A stretch of 64,000 nucleotides of DNA from Mactra quadrangularis. Lineage: Eukaryota; Mollusca; Bivalvia; Venerida; Mactridae. The translations under genes were made by a program, and so were the position numbers. The notes below the pieces were generated by a model. The model was not told the DNA's origin, ran no database searches, and worked only from the letters and a program-made list of their open reading frames with translations. The DNA is taken from assembly GCA_025267735.1 (NCBI GenBank), contig CM046308.1, positions 36,631,267-36,695,266 on the forward strand. The letters are read 5' to 3'. Position 1 is the stretch's first letter. Every line of letters begins with the position of its first letter. This document shows, in pieces, positions 23,501-35,600 of the stretch.

Positions 23501-26500
23501 CCTACAGCAAAAATTTAAGATTGAAAAAATAACATACTAGCAAAACTAATGATGGAAAAATAACCTACAAGCAAATTAATAGATAAAATGAAAAGAAAAA
23601 TACAAAATTAAGTAAAAATAGAAAAAAAAACATGCAAATACATCACAGACTCTGTCAACATCAATTGGAGAGGTAAGACTCCGTGACCAAGTCATATCGA
23701 CCAATCTCCATTTGACCAGTGCCTAGTGACTATCGCATGTAAAACCTTAAATTGTAAAAAAATAACCTACATCAACTGTAAAAAACCTACAGCAAAAATT
23801 TAAGATTGAAGAAATAAACTACTAGCAAAATTATTATTGAAAAAATAACTGAAAAAATAACCTAATAGCAAAATTATTGATGGAAAAATAACCTACTAAC
23901 AAAATTATTGATGAAAAATAACCTACAAGCAAAATAATTGATAAAAAAGAAAAGAAAAATACAAAATTAAGTAAACACAGAAAAAAAAACATGCAAATAC
24001 ATCACAGACTCTGTTAACATCAATTGGAGAGGTAAGACTCCGTGACCAAGTCATATCGACCAATCTCCATTTGACCAGTGCCTAGTGACTATCGCATGTT
24101 AAACATTAAATTGTAAAAAATAACCTACATCAACTGTAAAAAAAACCTACAGCAAAAATTTAAGATTGAAAAAATAACATACTAGCAAAACTAATGATGG
24201 AAAAATAACCTACAAGCAAATTAATAGATAAAATGAAAAGAAAAATACAAAATTAAGTAAAAATAGAAAAAAAAACATGCAAATACATCACAGACTCTGT
24301 TAACATCAATTGGAGAGGTAAGACTCCGTGACCAAGTCATATCGACCAATCTCCATTTGACCAGTGCCTAGTGACTATCGCATGTAAAACCTTAAATTGT
24401 AAAAAGAAAAACCTACATCAACTGTAAAAAACCTACAGCAAAAATATAAGATTGAAGAAATAACCTACTAGCAAAATTATTATTGAAAAAATAACTGAAA
24501 AAATAACCTAATAGCAAAATTATTGATGGAAAAATAACCTACTAACAAAATTATTGATGAAAAATAACCTACAAGCAAAATAATTGATAAAAAAGAAAAG
24601 AAAAATACAAAATTAAGTAAACACAGAAAAAAAACATGCAAATACATCACAGACTCTGTTAACATCAATTGGAGAGGTAAGACTCCGTGACCAAGTCATA
24701 TCGACCAATCTCCATTTGACCAGTGCCTAGTGACTATCGCATGTTAAACATTAAATTGTAAAAAATAACCTACATCAACTGTAAAAAAAACCTACAGCAA
24801 AAATTTAAGATTGAAAAAATAACATACTAGCAAAACTAATGATGGAAAAATAACCTGCAAGCAAATTAATAGATAAAATGAAAAGAAAAATACAAAATTA
24901 AGTAAAAATAGAAAAAAAAACATGCAAATACATCACAGACTCTGTTAACATCAATTGGAGAGGTAAGACTCCGTGACCAAGTCATATCGACCAATCTCCA
25001 TTTGACCAGTGCCTAGTGACTATCGCATGTAAAACCTTAAATTGTAAAAAAATAACCTACATCAACTGTAAAAAACCTACAGCAAAAATTTAAGATTGAA
25101 GAAATAAACTACTAGCAAAATTATTATTGAAAAAATAACTGAAAAAATAACCTAATAGCAAAATTATTGATGGAAAAATAACCTACTAACAAAATTATTG
25201 ATGAAAAATAACCTACAAGCAAAATAATTGATAAAAAAGAAAAGAAAAATACAAAATTAAGTAAACACAGAAAAAAAAACATGCAAATACATCACAGACT
25301 CTGTTAACATCAATTGGAGAGGTAAGACTCCGTGACCAAGTCATATCGACCAATCTCCATTTGACCAGTGCCTAGTGACTATCGCATGTTAAACATTAAA
25401 TTGTAAAAAATAACCTACATCAACTGTTAAAAAAACCTACAGCAAAAATTTAAGATTGAAAAAATAACATACTAGCAAAACTAATGATGGAAAAATAACC
25501 TACAAGCAAATTAATAGATAAAATGAAAAGAAAAATACAAAATTAAGTAAAAATAGAAAAAAAAACATGCAAATACATCACAGACTCTGTTAACATCAAT
25601 TGGAGAGGTAAGACTCCGTGACCAAGTCATATCGACCAATCTCCATTTGACCAGTGCCTAGTGACTATCGCATGTAAAACCTTAAATTGTAAAAAGAAAA
25701 ACCTACATCAACTGTAAAAAACCTACAGCAAAAATATAAGATTGAAGAAATAACCTACTAGCAAAATTATTATTGAAAAAATAACTGAAAAAATAACCTA
25801 ATAGCAAAATTATTGATGGAAAAATAACCTACTAACAAAATTATTGATGAAAAATAACCTACAAGCAAAATAATTGATAAAAAAGAAAAGAAAAATACAA
25901 AATTAAGTAAACACAGAAAAAAAACATGCAAATACATCACAGACTCTGTTAACATCAATTGGAGAGGTAAGACTCCGTGACCAAGTCATATCGACCAATC
26001 TCCATTTGACCAGTGCCTAGTGACTATCGCATTTAAAACCTTAAATTGTAAAAAATAACCTACATTAACTGTAAAAAACCTACAGCAAAAATTTAAGATT
26101 GAAAAATAACCTACTAGCAAAACTAATGATGGAAAAATAACCTACAAGCAAATTAATAGATAAAATGAAAAGAAAAATACAAAATTAAGTAAAAATAGAA
26201 AAAAAACATGCAAATACATCACAGACTCTGTTAACATCAATTGGAGAGGTAAGACTCCGTGACCAAGTCATATCGACCAATCTCCATTTGACCAGTGCCT
26301 AGTATCTATCGCATGTAAAACCTTTAATTGTAAAAAAAACCTACATCAACTAGAAAAAAATACCCTACAGCAAAAATTTAAGATTAAAAATATAATCTAC
26401 TAGCAAAATTAATGATGAAAAAGAAAAGAAAATTAACAAAAAAAGTAACCTACAGCAAAAATTTAGGATTAAAAAAATTATCTTCTAGCAAATTTAATGA

Positions 26501-28340
26501 TGAAAAAAGAAAAGAAAATTAACAAACAAAATAACCTACAGCAAAAATTTAAGATTAAAAAAATAATCTACTAGCAAAATTAATGATGAAAAAAAAATGA
26601 TATTAACAAAGGAAAAGTAAAAATAAAAAAAAAAGACATGCAAACACATCACTGACTCTGTTAACATCAATTGGAGAGGTAAGACTCAGCGAGTCATATC
26701 GACCAATCACCATTTGACCAGTGCCTAGTATCTATCGCATGTAAAACCTTAAATTGTCAAAAAAACCTACATTAACTGCAAAAAATAACCTACAAGCAAA
26801 ATTCTAAGATTGGTAAAAAAAAACCTACTAGCAAAAAAATGTAAAAAAAAAGAAAACAAAAATGACAAAATCAAAGTAAAAAAAAACTCACAGAAAAAAA
26901 CTATGCTAACACATCATGAACTCTGTTTATATCAATTGCAGAGGTAAGACTCCGTGACCAAGTCATATCGACCATCTCCATTTGACCAGTGTCTAGTGTC
27001 GGTGGCATGATAAACCTTCAAATAAATTGGTAAAAAAAAACTACTAGCAAAACAAGAGCACTGCTAGGCGGAGCATTATATGCCAGAAAGTGTTGTTTTT
27101 TAAGTTTGAATATTGTGGACCAAATGGAACTTAAGAAATGCTCCGGAAACTGTTTTCAGTTTTAAAGTAATAGTGACCTTGACCTTTGACCTTGTGACCC
27201 CAAAATCAATAGGGGTCTTCTACCTAATATGGACAATCATCATATGAAAATTAAATATTGTGGGTCAAATGAAACTTTAGTTATGCTCTGGAAACTGTTT
27301 TCAGTTTTAAGGTAATAGTGACCTTGACCTTTGACCTTGTGACCCCAAAATCAATAGGGTTCTTCTACCTGATAAGGACAATCATCATATGAGGTTTAAA
27401 TATTGTGGACCAAATGAAACTTTAGTTATGCTTTGGAAACTGTTTTCAGTTTTAAGGTAATAGTGACCTTGACCTTTGACCTTGTGACCCCAAAATCAAT
27501 AGGGGTCTTCTACCTAATATGGACAATCATCATATGAAAATTAAATATTGTGGGTCAAATGAAACTTAAGTTATGCTCTGGAAACTGTTTTCAGTTTAAA
27601 GGTAATAGTGACCTTGACCTTTGACCTTGTGACCCAAAAATCAATAGGGGTCTTCTAACCAATATGGACAATCATCATATGAGGTTTAAATATTGAGGGC
27701 CAAATGGAACTTAAGTTATGCTCTGGAAACTGTTTTCAGTTTTAAGACCTTTGACCTCGTGACCCTAAAATCAATAGGGGTCTTCAACCCGATATTGGCA
27801 ATCATGGTATGAAGTTTGAATCTTGTGGGCCAAATGGAACTTAAGTTAAGCTCCGGAAACCGTATTGCTAACAGAGGGACGAACAAACAGACGCCAGGGG
27901 GTATAACATAATATGCCCAAAATTCTTTCTGGCATATTAAAAATGTAAAAAAAGAGAACAAAAATGACAAAATCAAAGTAAAACAAAAAAACAGAAAAAA
28001 CTTTGCTAACACATCATGAACTCTGTTTATATCAAATGGAGAGGTAAGACTCCATGACCAAGTCATATCGACCATCTCCATTTGACCAGTGTCTAGTGTC
28101 TGTGGCATGATAAAGCTTAAATTGTAAAAAAACTACATCAAATGCAAAAAATAACCAACAAGCAAAATTCTAAGATTGGTAAAATAAACCTACTAGCAAA
28201 AAAATGTAAAAAAAGGAAACAAAAATGACAAAATCAAAGTAAAAAATGGAAAAAAAATGCAAACACATCATGAACTCCACATAGTATCTAGTGTTTATGG
28301 CATGATAAACCTTAAATTGTAAAAATAACCTACATCAACA
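20570..28340. repeat. A-rich satellite array with 646-bp higher-order repeat
   Basis: A conserved GC-richer core (TTGGAGAGGTAAGACTC, TGACCAAGTCATATCGACC, ATCTCCATTTGACCAGTG) recurs about 21 times between 20792 and 28031. From 21076 to 25954 core spacing alternates 284-287 and 359-360 bp, so two monomer types form a unit of 645-647 bp repeated about seven and a half times. The spacers are made of ATAACCTACTAGCAAAATTA sub-repeats; the long monomer has extra ones. Edge monomers (20764, 26900, 28010) are a divergent type (CATGAACTCTGTTTAT). The array is interrupted by a modular repeat at 27051-27942. It is non-coding: ORFs inside it simply repeat every 1290 bp. Confidence 0.95.
27051..27942 (+). 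mobile_element. ACAAGAGC-headed modular repeat inserted in the satellite
   Basis: The head ACAAGAGCACTGCTAGGCGG is followed by GCATTATATGCCAGAAAG. The end is CTTTCTGGCATATTA, the complement of the head segment. Between them lie about 4.5 tandem units of about 147 bp, each with TGACCTTGACCTTTGACC. An ACAGACG tract precedes the tail. Both flanks are satellite monomer, so the insertion came after the array formed. Confidence 0.85.
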
Positions 28341-28609
28341 GCAAAAAATTACCTACTAGCAAATGTTATTAAAAATATTACAAAAATAGAATGGTAAAAT
28401 ATATATGTAAAATTCAAAAATTGTGCAGGCACATCACATACTCCTTATCAATACTGAAAAATAAAGCGACCACACCATTATTATTATCTCTGTTTGAACA
28501 TTTTCGATTGTCAATAACAACTTTGAAATGGAATATAAACAATAATTAAAATAGTTTCATACAATAAATTAGATGTTGTAAAAACGTTTTGGACTGAGAA
28601 TGCAAAATG

Positions 28610-29610
28610 ATAAAAACAGTTATGCTGTGTTTGCTTTTTTAATGCTTACAGAGTTATCATGTGTCATACAGCAACAAAGAAAGAACTGATAAAAACAGTT
28701 ATGCTATGTTTGCTTTATAAAATGCTTATGGAGTTATTATGTGTCATACAGCGACAAAGAAAGAACTGATCAAAACAGTTATTCTATGTTTGCTTTATAA
28801 AATGCTTATGGAATTATTATGTGTCATACGGTGACAAAGAAAGAAATGATCAAAACAGTGATGCTATGTTTGCTTTATAAAATGCTTATGGATCTATTAT
28901 GTGTCATACAGCGACAAAGAAAGAAATGATCAAAACAGCCATGCTATGTTTGCTGCATAAAATATTTTCAGAATTATTATGTGTCATACAGCAACAAAGA
29001 AAGTATAACGCTCAAAACAGTAATGCTATGTTTACTCTATTAAAATGCTTACGGAGTTGTCATGTGTCATTCAGGCACAAAGAGAGTTTTTTTTGTGTCC
29101 TACAGCGACAAAGAAAGAAAATATAAAAATAGTTATGCTATGTTTGCTGTATAAAATGCTTACAGAGTTTTTATGTGTCATACAGCGACAAAGAAAGAAA
29201 TGATCAAAACAGTTATGCTTTGTTTGCTTTATAAAATGCTTATGGAGTTATTATGTGTCATACAGCGACAAAGAAAGAAATGATCAAAACAGTCATGCTT
29301 TGTTTGCTTTATAAAATGCTTATGGAGTTATTATGTGTCATACAGTGACAAAGAAAGAAATGATCAAAACAGTTATGCTTTGTTTGCTGTATAAAATATT
29401 TTCAGAATTATTGTGTCATACAGCAACAAAGAAAGTACAACCATCAAAATAGTGATGCTATGTTTACTTAATTAAAATGCCTACAGAGTTTTTATGTGTC
29501 ATACAGAGACAAAAAAAGAAATGATCAAAACAGTTATACTACGTTTGCTGTATAGAATGCTTACAGAGTTTTTATGTGTCATAAAGCGACAGGAAGAATA
29601 AAGCCAGGAA
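28610..29610. repeat. 80-bp tandem satellite
   Basis: The GTGTCATACAGCGACAAAGA core recurs at 28661, 28741, 28821, 28901 and 28981, an exact 80-bp period, then with small indels to about 29580 (about 12 units). The period is not a multiple of three and frames close quickly. Confidence 0.9.
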
Positions 29611-29619
29611 GAATAAAGT

Positions 29620-30205
29620 ATACTTTCTAATTCTGTTCAACACATGGTATGTTATTATTGTATGGATCTGACACTAATTGGCAGAGATATCCAACAAATT
29701 GAAAACTTTAACACAAAAAAGCAAAGGTAAAATCCATAATTGAGCCAGGTAGAGTTGTGGTTACTTTCTAATTCAGTTTATCACATAACTTATGGAATCA
29801 TTGTTTGCAATTTCTTCAGAATCTGACGATAAATGGCAGAGATATGCAACAAATTGAAATCTTTAACGCAAAAATTACAAGGGAAATAATCCATAATTAA
29901 GCCAGGAAGAGTTGTAGTTACTTTCTAATTCTTTACATCACAGGGTATGTTATCATTGTATGAAGTTTTGTAGAGATCTGACTATAAATGGCAGAAATAT
30001 ATGAAACAATAAAAACTTCAACGCAATTGTTAACACCAAAATTACAAAGGTAAATAATCCATAATAAAGGCAGGTGGAGTTTTGGTTACTTTTTTATTCT
30101 GTTCCTCACATGGTATGTTATTATTGTATGAAGTGTCATTAGGATCTGACTATAAATGCCAAAAATATATGGAAAAGAAAAACTTTAACACAATTGTTAA
30201 CAACA
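29620..30205. repeat. Tandem repeat of about 155 bp
   Basis: GTTACTTTCTAATTC, TATGTTATTATTGTATG and ATCTGACTATAAATGGCAG recur four times at spacings of about 150-165 bp. The array abuts the 80-bp satellite and ends at a two-and-a-half-unit CCCTAA scrap (30206-30220). Confidence 0.75.
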
Positions 30206-30465
30206 CCCTAACCCTAACCCTGCCCATGTTTCACTTAACTATTAGCCAAATATTCTAGTTGAAAAATCCTGCTTAAAAAGATAAAAATAACTGCACTTAT
30301 CTTTTTTTTCAAATGACCATTCATCTACTGTTCACTACCATCTAAAACAATATTCCACACAGTTGTATTATCTGAAATAGTAAATCGAAGAACTGATAGT
30401 GCAGTGTTAATGAAATTTTAAAAAGCTGATCATGACGCTACTCTCAAGAAAAATACGTGTAGTAA

Positions 30466-31230
30466 AACAAGAGCAGTCAAATGACAGCTTTCTTGACTTT
30501 TCTAATGTTTTACTCATGGCAAGGCTTATCTTTCAACAAAAGTGCTATCAAGACAAGATTTAGCTTTCCTTAGGAAATTAAAAATCAGTCAAACAATAGT
30601 TACAAAGTCATAAATTTTGTAAAATATGAAAAGGGCATAACTCCAAAACATACATCTCAAGTACTGTTCATTCATAGTTGTTTAGATGTAGTATCAATGA
30701 ATAAGCATACCATTTAAATTTCTTTGTAAGTAAAGATATTTTCAATTGGAACAAATTTTAATATTAAATATTTCAGTTTAATGGGCATAACTCCCATAAT
30801 AATTAGTCAAGAGCTATGTCCTTTATAGTTGTGATGACATAGTACTGGTCAATAAGCATAACAACTTTCACTTAATTACCTTGATGAAAATTGAAAAAAA
30901 ATCACTTTGAAGTACTTTAACCTTACTTTAGTTAAAAGGGAGCATAACTCTGAGAATAATTCATCCAGAATTATATCCCTTGGCAGAAGTGAAGATGTGG
31001 TACTGTCAAATAAGCCTTTCAACTTACAATCAAATATCTTGATTATTAAAAAAAAACCATTCAGTTTGAACAAACTTTAACATTCACTGTGAAAGTATAA
31101 AGGAGCATAACTTCATAAAATCAAATTGATCCAGAGTAATGTCCCTTTATAGTTAGATGGATGTAGAGCTGAAGACTAAGCTTGCAAATACATGTACGTT
31201 TGTAACAAGTGAAAATATCACAATTGAAAC
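30466..31230 (+). mobile_element. ACAAGAGC-headed modular repeat, GGGCATAACTCC type
   Basis: It begins ACAAGAGCAGTCAAATGACAG and continues with about four diverged units of about 150 bp sharing GGGCATAACTCC, TTTATAGTTG and AATAAGCATA. The tail is not recognisable; a SINE-A head follows. Confidence 0.6.
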
Positions 31231-31242
31231 AATGTTTAACAC

Positions 31243-31360
31243 CGGTTAATAGTGCAGTTGGTAGCGCATCAGGATTTGGATCATGTGTCCATAAGGGGGT
31301 ACGGGTTCGAATTCCACCCGGGGTGGTTATACCCTTCCATGAAAATTAGACTATAATGTC
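31243..31360 (+). mobile_element. SINE-A head fragment (plus strand)
   Basis: The tRNA-like head has box A (AATAGTGCAGTTGGTAGCGC) and box B (GGGTTCGAATTCC), followed by TGGTTATACCCTTCCATG. The body stops early. It is not a functional tRNA gene: no acceptor-stem closure. Confidence 0.75.
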
Positions 31361-31562
31361 AATTTTCCTCCATTGATAATTCAGTAGACTTGAGTGCTAC
31401 CAACTGAGGTGGCTTACACAATTTTGTACAAAAACTTAGTAAGTATGTTCTTTTAATTCAGAACAGCCTATTTTCCCTTCCATTGGATTTTTTATAAATA
31501 ATTCCAAATATTTTACATAACACACTGTGGACAAGTTTTTTATTTATCTGTTAAAAATTCTC

Positions 31563-32300
31563 ACAAGAGCTGTCAGAGGAGACAGCATGTAAGTAATTGT
31601 CACATGAGATGTAGTTGATGATATTAGGAACATACATATTTTAAAATTTGAAAATATAACCTTAACAAATCAAAAATAGAAAAAAAAAAAAAAGTTCATG
31701 GAGACAATTTTGAAAACAAAATGTATTTGGAGTTATAAACCTTGTCACAAGAGATGTGATTGATAATAAGGAACATATATTTAAAGTTTGATGTCAATAC
31801 CTAATGAAATAAAAACAGTTGCAGTAAAAAAAATTTTTTTAAAGAAAACTCAATGTTCAAAGGGGGATATTTCTGAAATAAATTGAATAAGGAGTTATGA
31901 ACCTTGTCACATGAGATGATGTTGATAATAAGGAATGGATATATTTAAAGTTTGAAGTCAATATCAAAAGAAATAAAATAGTTTAACTTTAAGGCCGCAA
32001 CCAGTTGATCATGTGTTCTACGGATTTTCTAGAAAAAAAATGGGGCAAGCAAGCGAAGAAATATTTTTTAAAAAGTCTTTATTCACTTGGTTTATATAGC
32101 GGTTTGACCAAATTTTTATGAGCGAGCTAGGAAATAAAATATTTTTTTGTAAAAACCGTCCAAATTAAGGTGCAAAGCGAATCCATAGAACATATGATCA
32201 ATATGTTGTGGCCCTATAGTAAACAATATTTTACTGCACAAAACTTAAATCAGAAATATGGACGCAGACACCGACACTAGGGGAGTAGGAGAGCTCTCCA
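31563..32300 (+). mobile_element. ACAAGAGCTGTC-headed modular repeat with nested MITE
   Basis: The head ACAAGAGCTGTCAGAGGAGACAGC can form its own hairpin. Three units of about 150 bp follow (ACCTTGTCACAAGAGATGTG, GATAATAAGGAACAT). The tail GACGCAGACACCGACACTAG is followed by GAGAGCTCTCC, partly complementary to the head. The PIF/Harbinger-like MITE at 31993-32213 sits inside. Confidence 0.65.
31993..32213. mobile_element. PIF/Harbinger-like MITE, second copy
   Basis: It has the same 221-bp length and family ends as 4683-4903, in inverted orientation. The left end is GGCCGCAACCAGTTGATCAT and the right end GATCAATATGTTGTGGCC. No clean TTA duplication remains. Confidence 0.7.
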
Positions 32301-32326
32301 TTTACTTTGTAAAGTCAAGCGAAAAA

Positions 32327-32509
32327 TCATAATCCCAGAAGGAAAAGTTGAAATGAGATATATTTTTCCTCCTTATCTAAAAAATGAGTGTCTTGTATCA
32401 TACAAATAGAGTAGCTTTTGCTTTTTAAAAAGTGTATCACATCTCGTCGTTTTGCCCTGTCCGACATTCCCTGTGCATTCATACTTACAATAGAGACTTT
32501 ACTAGTCAT
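32327..32509 (-). pseudogene. LINE endonuclease N-terminal fragment (L1/Tx1-like)
   Basis: Sixty codons, from MTSKVSIVSMNAQGMSDRAK through RRDVIHFLK to MIQDTHFLDKEEKYI, match the start of an apurinic-type endonuclease domain of an L1/Tx1-like ORF2. The motif SxNxxG and the QDTHF strand are visible. The frame ends after 60 residues and no further ORF2 follows, so it is a remnant. It is a different LINE lineage from the 17.4-kb copy. Confidence 0.7.
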
Positions 32510-32606
32510 GATTTGTTACAAAATTCAAAAATGAGTATGTGATAAGATGGAAAATCATGGAAGAGACTAAATATTTTTCATTGTTACATAAAATGCATAC
32601 CTTAAT

Positions 32607-35600
32607 TAGGGCTGCGTATCGTGGCCAAGGTCACGATACGATACGTATCGCGATATATGCCTCGCGATTACGATATTAATTGCGATACGACGTAATTGTA
32701 AATTTGGTATGAATGCATAGACAAATTCTGTTATTATTATCAAACAATCATAAAATTAACAAGAGCTCCGCTGGGCGGGGCATTATACGCCCGTGTGCAG
32801 TCCATGCTGTGTTCTATCTCATATGAAGTCCCTGTGACCTTGACCAATGACCCCGGGATCTCAGAATAGGTCCCATCCTTAACTGGAAGGCTATCCAAAG
32901 CAAAGATTTTGAAACCTAGGTACAGCCATGGTTGAGTTATCACCGACACAAAGTTTTCCCATACAAACTTCCAGTGACCTTGACCCTGGGGCCTCAGAAC
33001 CAAAAATACCAAAGGGCTATCAACACATTACATCTTGACAAATGGGCTGATTCACATAAAATTTGGTTAACCTAGGTACAATCATTGTTTAGTTATTGTT
33101 CGGACAAGGGTTTTCCATATGATGCCCCTGTGACCTTGACCTTTGACCCAGTTTTGACCCAAAACCAATTGGGAACATCCTTGACACATGGGCTACCCTC
33201 ACATAAAATTTGGTGAACTAAATTCATGTTACTTATTAAATATAGCATTATTTCCATTGTTTGCCATTTTGACTTTATTAACATATTTATTGAACATTTG
33301 AAGTCACTGCTTGGTAATTTGATATCTTCTGGATGATGGTTTAAACTTGACCCAGGGGCCCCAAAACCAATAGGGAACATCCTTGACCCATGGGCTACTC
33401 TCACATGAAATTTGGTGAACCTAGGCGCAGTCATTGTTGAGTTACTACACGGACAATGTTTTTCAATATGATGCCCCTGTGACCTTGACCTTTGACCCAG
33501 GGGCCCCAAAACCTATAGGAGATAACCTTGACACTTGGGCTACTCTCACATAAAAATTTGTGAACCTAGGTACATTGGTGGTTCAGTTATTGTCTGGACT
33601 AGGTTTTTCGATATGATGCCTCTGTGACCTTGACCTTTGGGCCTGGTGCACCAAAACCTATTGGGAACATCCTTGACACAAGGGCTACATTCACATAAAA
33701 TTTTGTGAACCTAGGTACAGTCGTTGATGAGTTATTGTCCGAACAAGGTTTTTCAATATGATGCCCCTGTGACCTTGACCTTTGACCTAGGAGCCCCAAA
33801 ACCAATAGGGCATATCCTTAACACAAGGGCTACCCTCACATAAAATTTGGTGAACCTAGGTACATTGGTGGTTCAGTTAATGCCTGGACAAGTGTTTCAT
33901 TGTTTGCCATTTTGACTTTATTAACATATTGATTGAACATTTGAAGTCACAGCTTGGTAATTTGATATCTTCTGGTTGAAGGTTTAAACTTGACCTGTTT
34001 CCTCAAAACTGATAAGGTATATCCTTGACACATGGGCTACTCTCACATGAAATTTGGTGAACCTAGGTACACTCATTGTTGAGTTATTACCCGGACAATG
34101 TTTTTCAATATGATGCCACTGTGACCTTGACCTTTGACCCAGGGGCCCCAAAATCAATAGGGCATATCCTTGACACATGGGCTACTCTTAGATAAAATTT
34201 GGTGAACCTAGGTACATTGGTGGTTCAGTTATTGTCCAGACAAAGTTTTTCCATATTATGCCACTGTGACCTTGACCTTTGAACCTGGGGCCCCATAAAC
34301 CTATTGGGAACATCCTTGACACAAGGGCTACATTCACATAAAATTTTGTGAACCTAGGTACAGTCGTTGATGAGTTATTGTCCGAACAAGGTTTTTCAAT
34401 ATGATGCCCCTGTGACCTTGACCTTTGACCTAGGAGCCCCAAAACCAATAGGGCATATCCTTAACACAAGGGCTACCCTCACATAAAATTTGGTGAACCT
34501 AGGTACATTGGTGGTTCAGTTAATGCCTGGACAAGTGTTTCATTGTTTGCCATTTTGACTTTATTAACATATTGATTGAACATTTGAAGTCACAGCTTGG
34601 TAATTTGATATCTTCTGGTTGAAGGTTTAAACTTGACCTGTTTCCTCAAAACTGATAAGGTATATCCTTGACACATGGGCTACTCTCACATGAAATTTGG
34701 TGAACCTAGGTACACTCATTGTTGAGTTATTACCCGGACAATGTTTTTCAATATGATGCCACTGTGACCTTGACCTTTGACCCAGGGGCCCCAAAATCAA
34801 TAGGGCATATCCTTGACACATGGGCTACTCTCAGATAAAATTTGGTGAACCTAGGTACATTGGTGGTTCAGTTATTGTCCAGACAAAGTTTTTCCATATT
34901 ATGCCACTGTGACCTTGACCTTTGAACCTGGGGCCCCATAAACCTATAGGGCACATCCTTGACACATGGGCTACCTTCACATGAAATTTGGTGAACCTAG
35001 GTACAGTCGTTGATGAGTCATTGTCCGAACAAGGTTTTTCAATATGATGCCCCTGTGACCTTGACCTTTGACCTAGGAGCCCCAAAACCAATAGGGCATA
35101 CCCTTAACACAAGGGCTACCCTCACATAAAATTTGGTGAACCTAGGTACATTGGTGGTTCAGTTATTGCCTGGACAAGTGTTTCATTGTTTGCCATTTTG
35201 ACTTTATCAACATATTGATTGAACATTTGAAGTCACAGCTTGGTAATTTGATATCTTCTGGTTGAAGGTTTAAACTCAACCTGTTTCCTCAAAACTGATA
35301 AGGTATATCCCTGACACATGGGCTACTCTCACATGAAATTTGGTGAACCTAGGTACACTCATTGTTGAGTTATTACCCGGACAATGTTTTTCAATATGAT
35401 GCCACTGTGACCTTGACCTTTGACCCAGGGGCCCCAAAATCAATAGGGCATATCCTTGACACATGGGCTACTCTCAGATAAAATTTGGTGAACCTAGGTA
35501 CATTGGTGGTTCAGTTATTGCCCGGACAAAGTTTTTCCATATTATGCCACTGTGACCTTGACCTTTGAACCTGGGGCCCCATAAACCTATAGGGCACATC

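Noticed and set aside
24480..25958. Two identical 62-codon hydrophobic minus-strand frames
   Set aside because: They lie exactly two 645-bp higher-order units apart inside the satellite. They are array artefacts.
20570..28340. CRISPR-like array
   Set aside because: Repeats are hundreds of bp long and spacers are themselves repeated and A-rich. The genome is eukaryotic.
30206..30220. Telomere repeat
   Set aside because: Only about two and a half CCCTAA units. Too short to mark a telomere.
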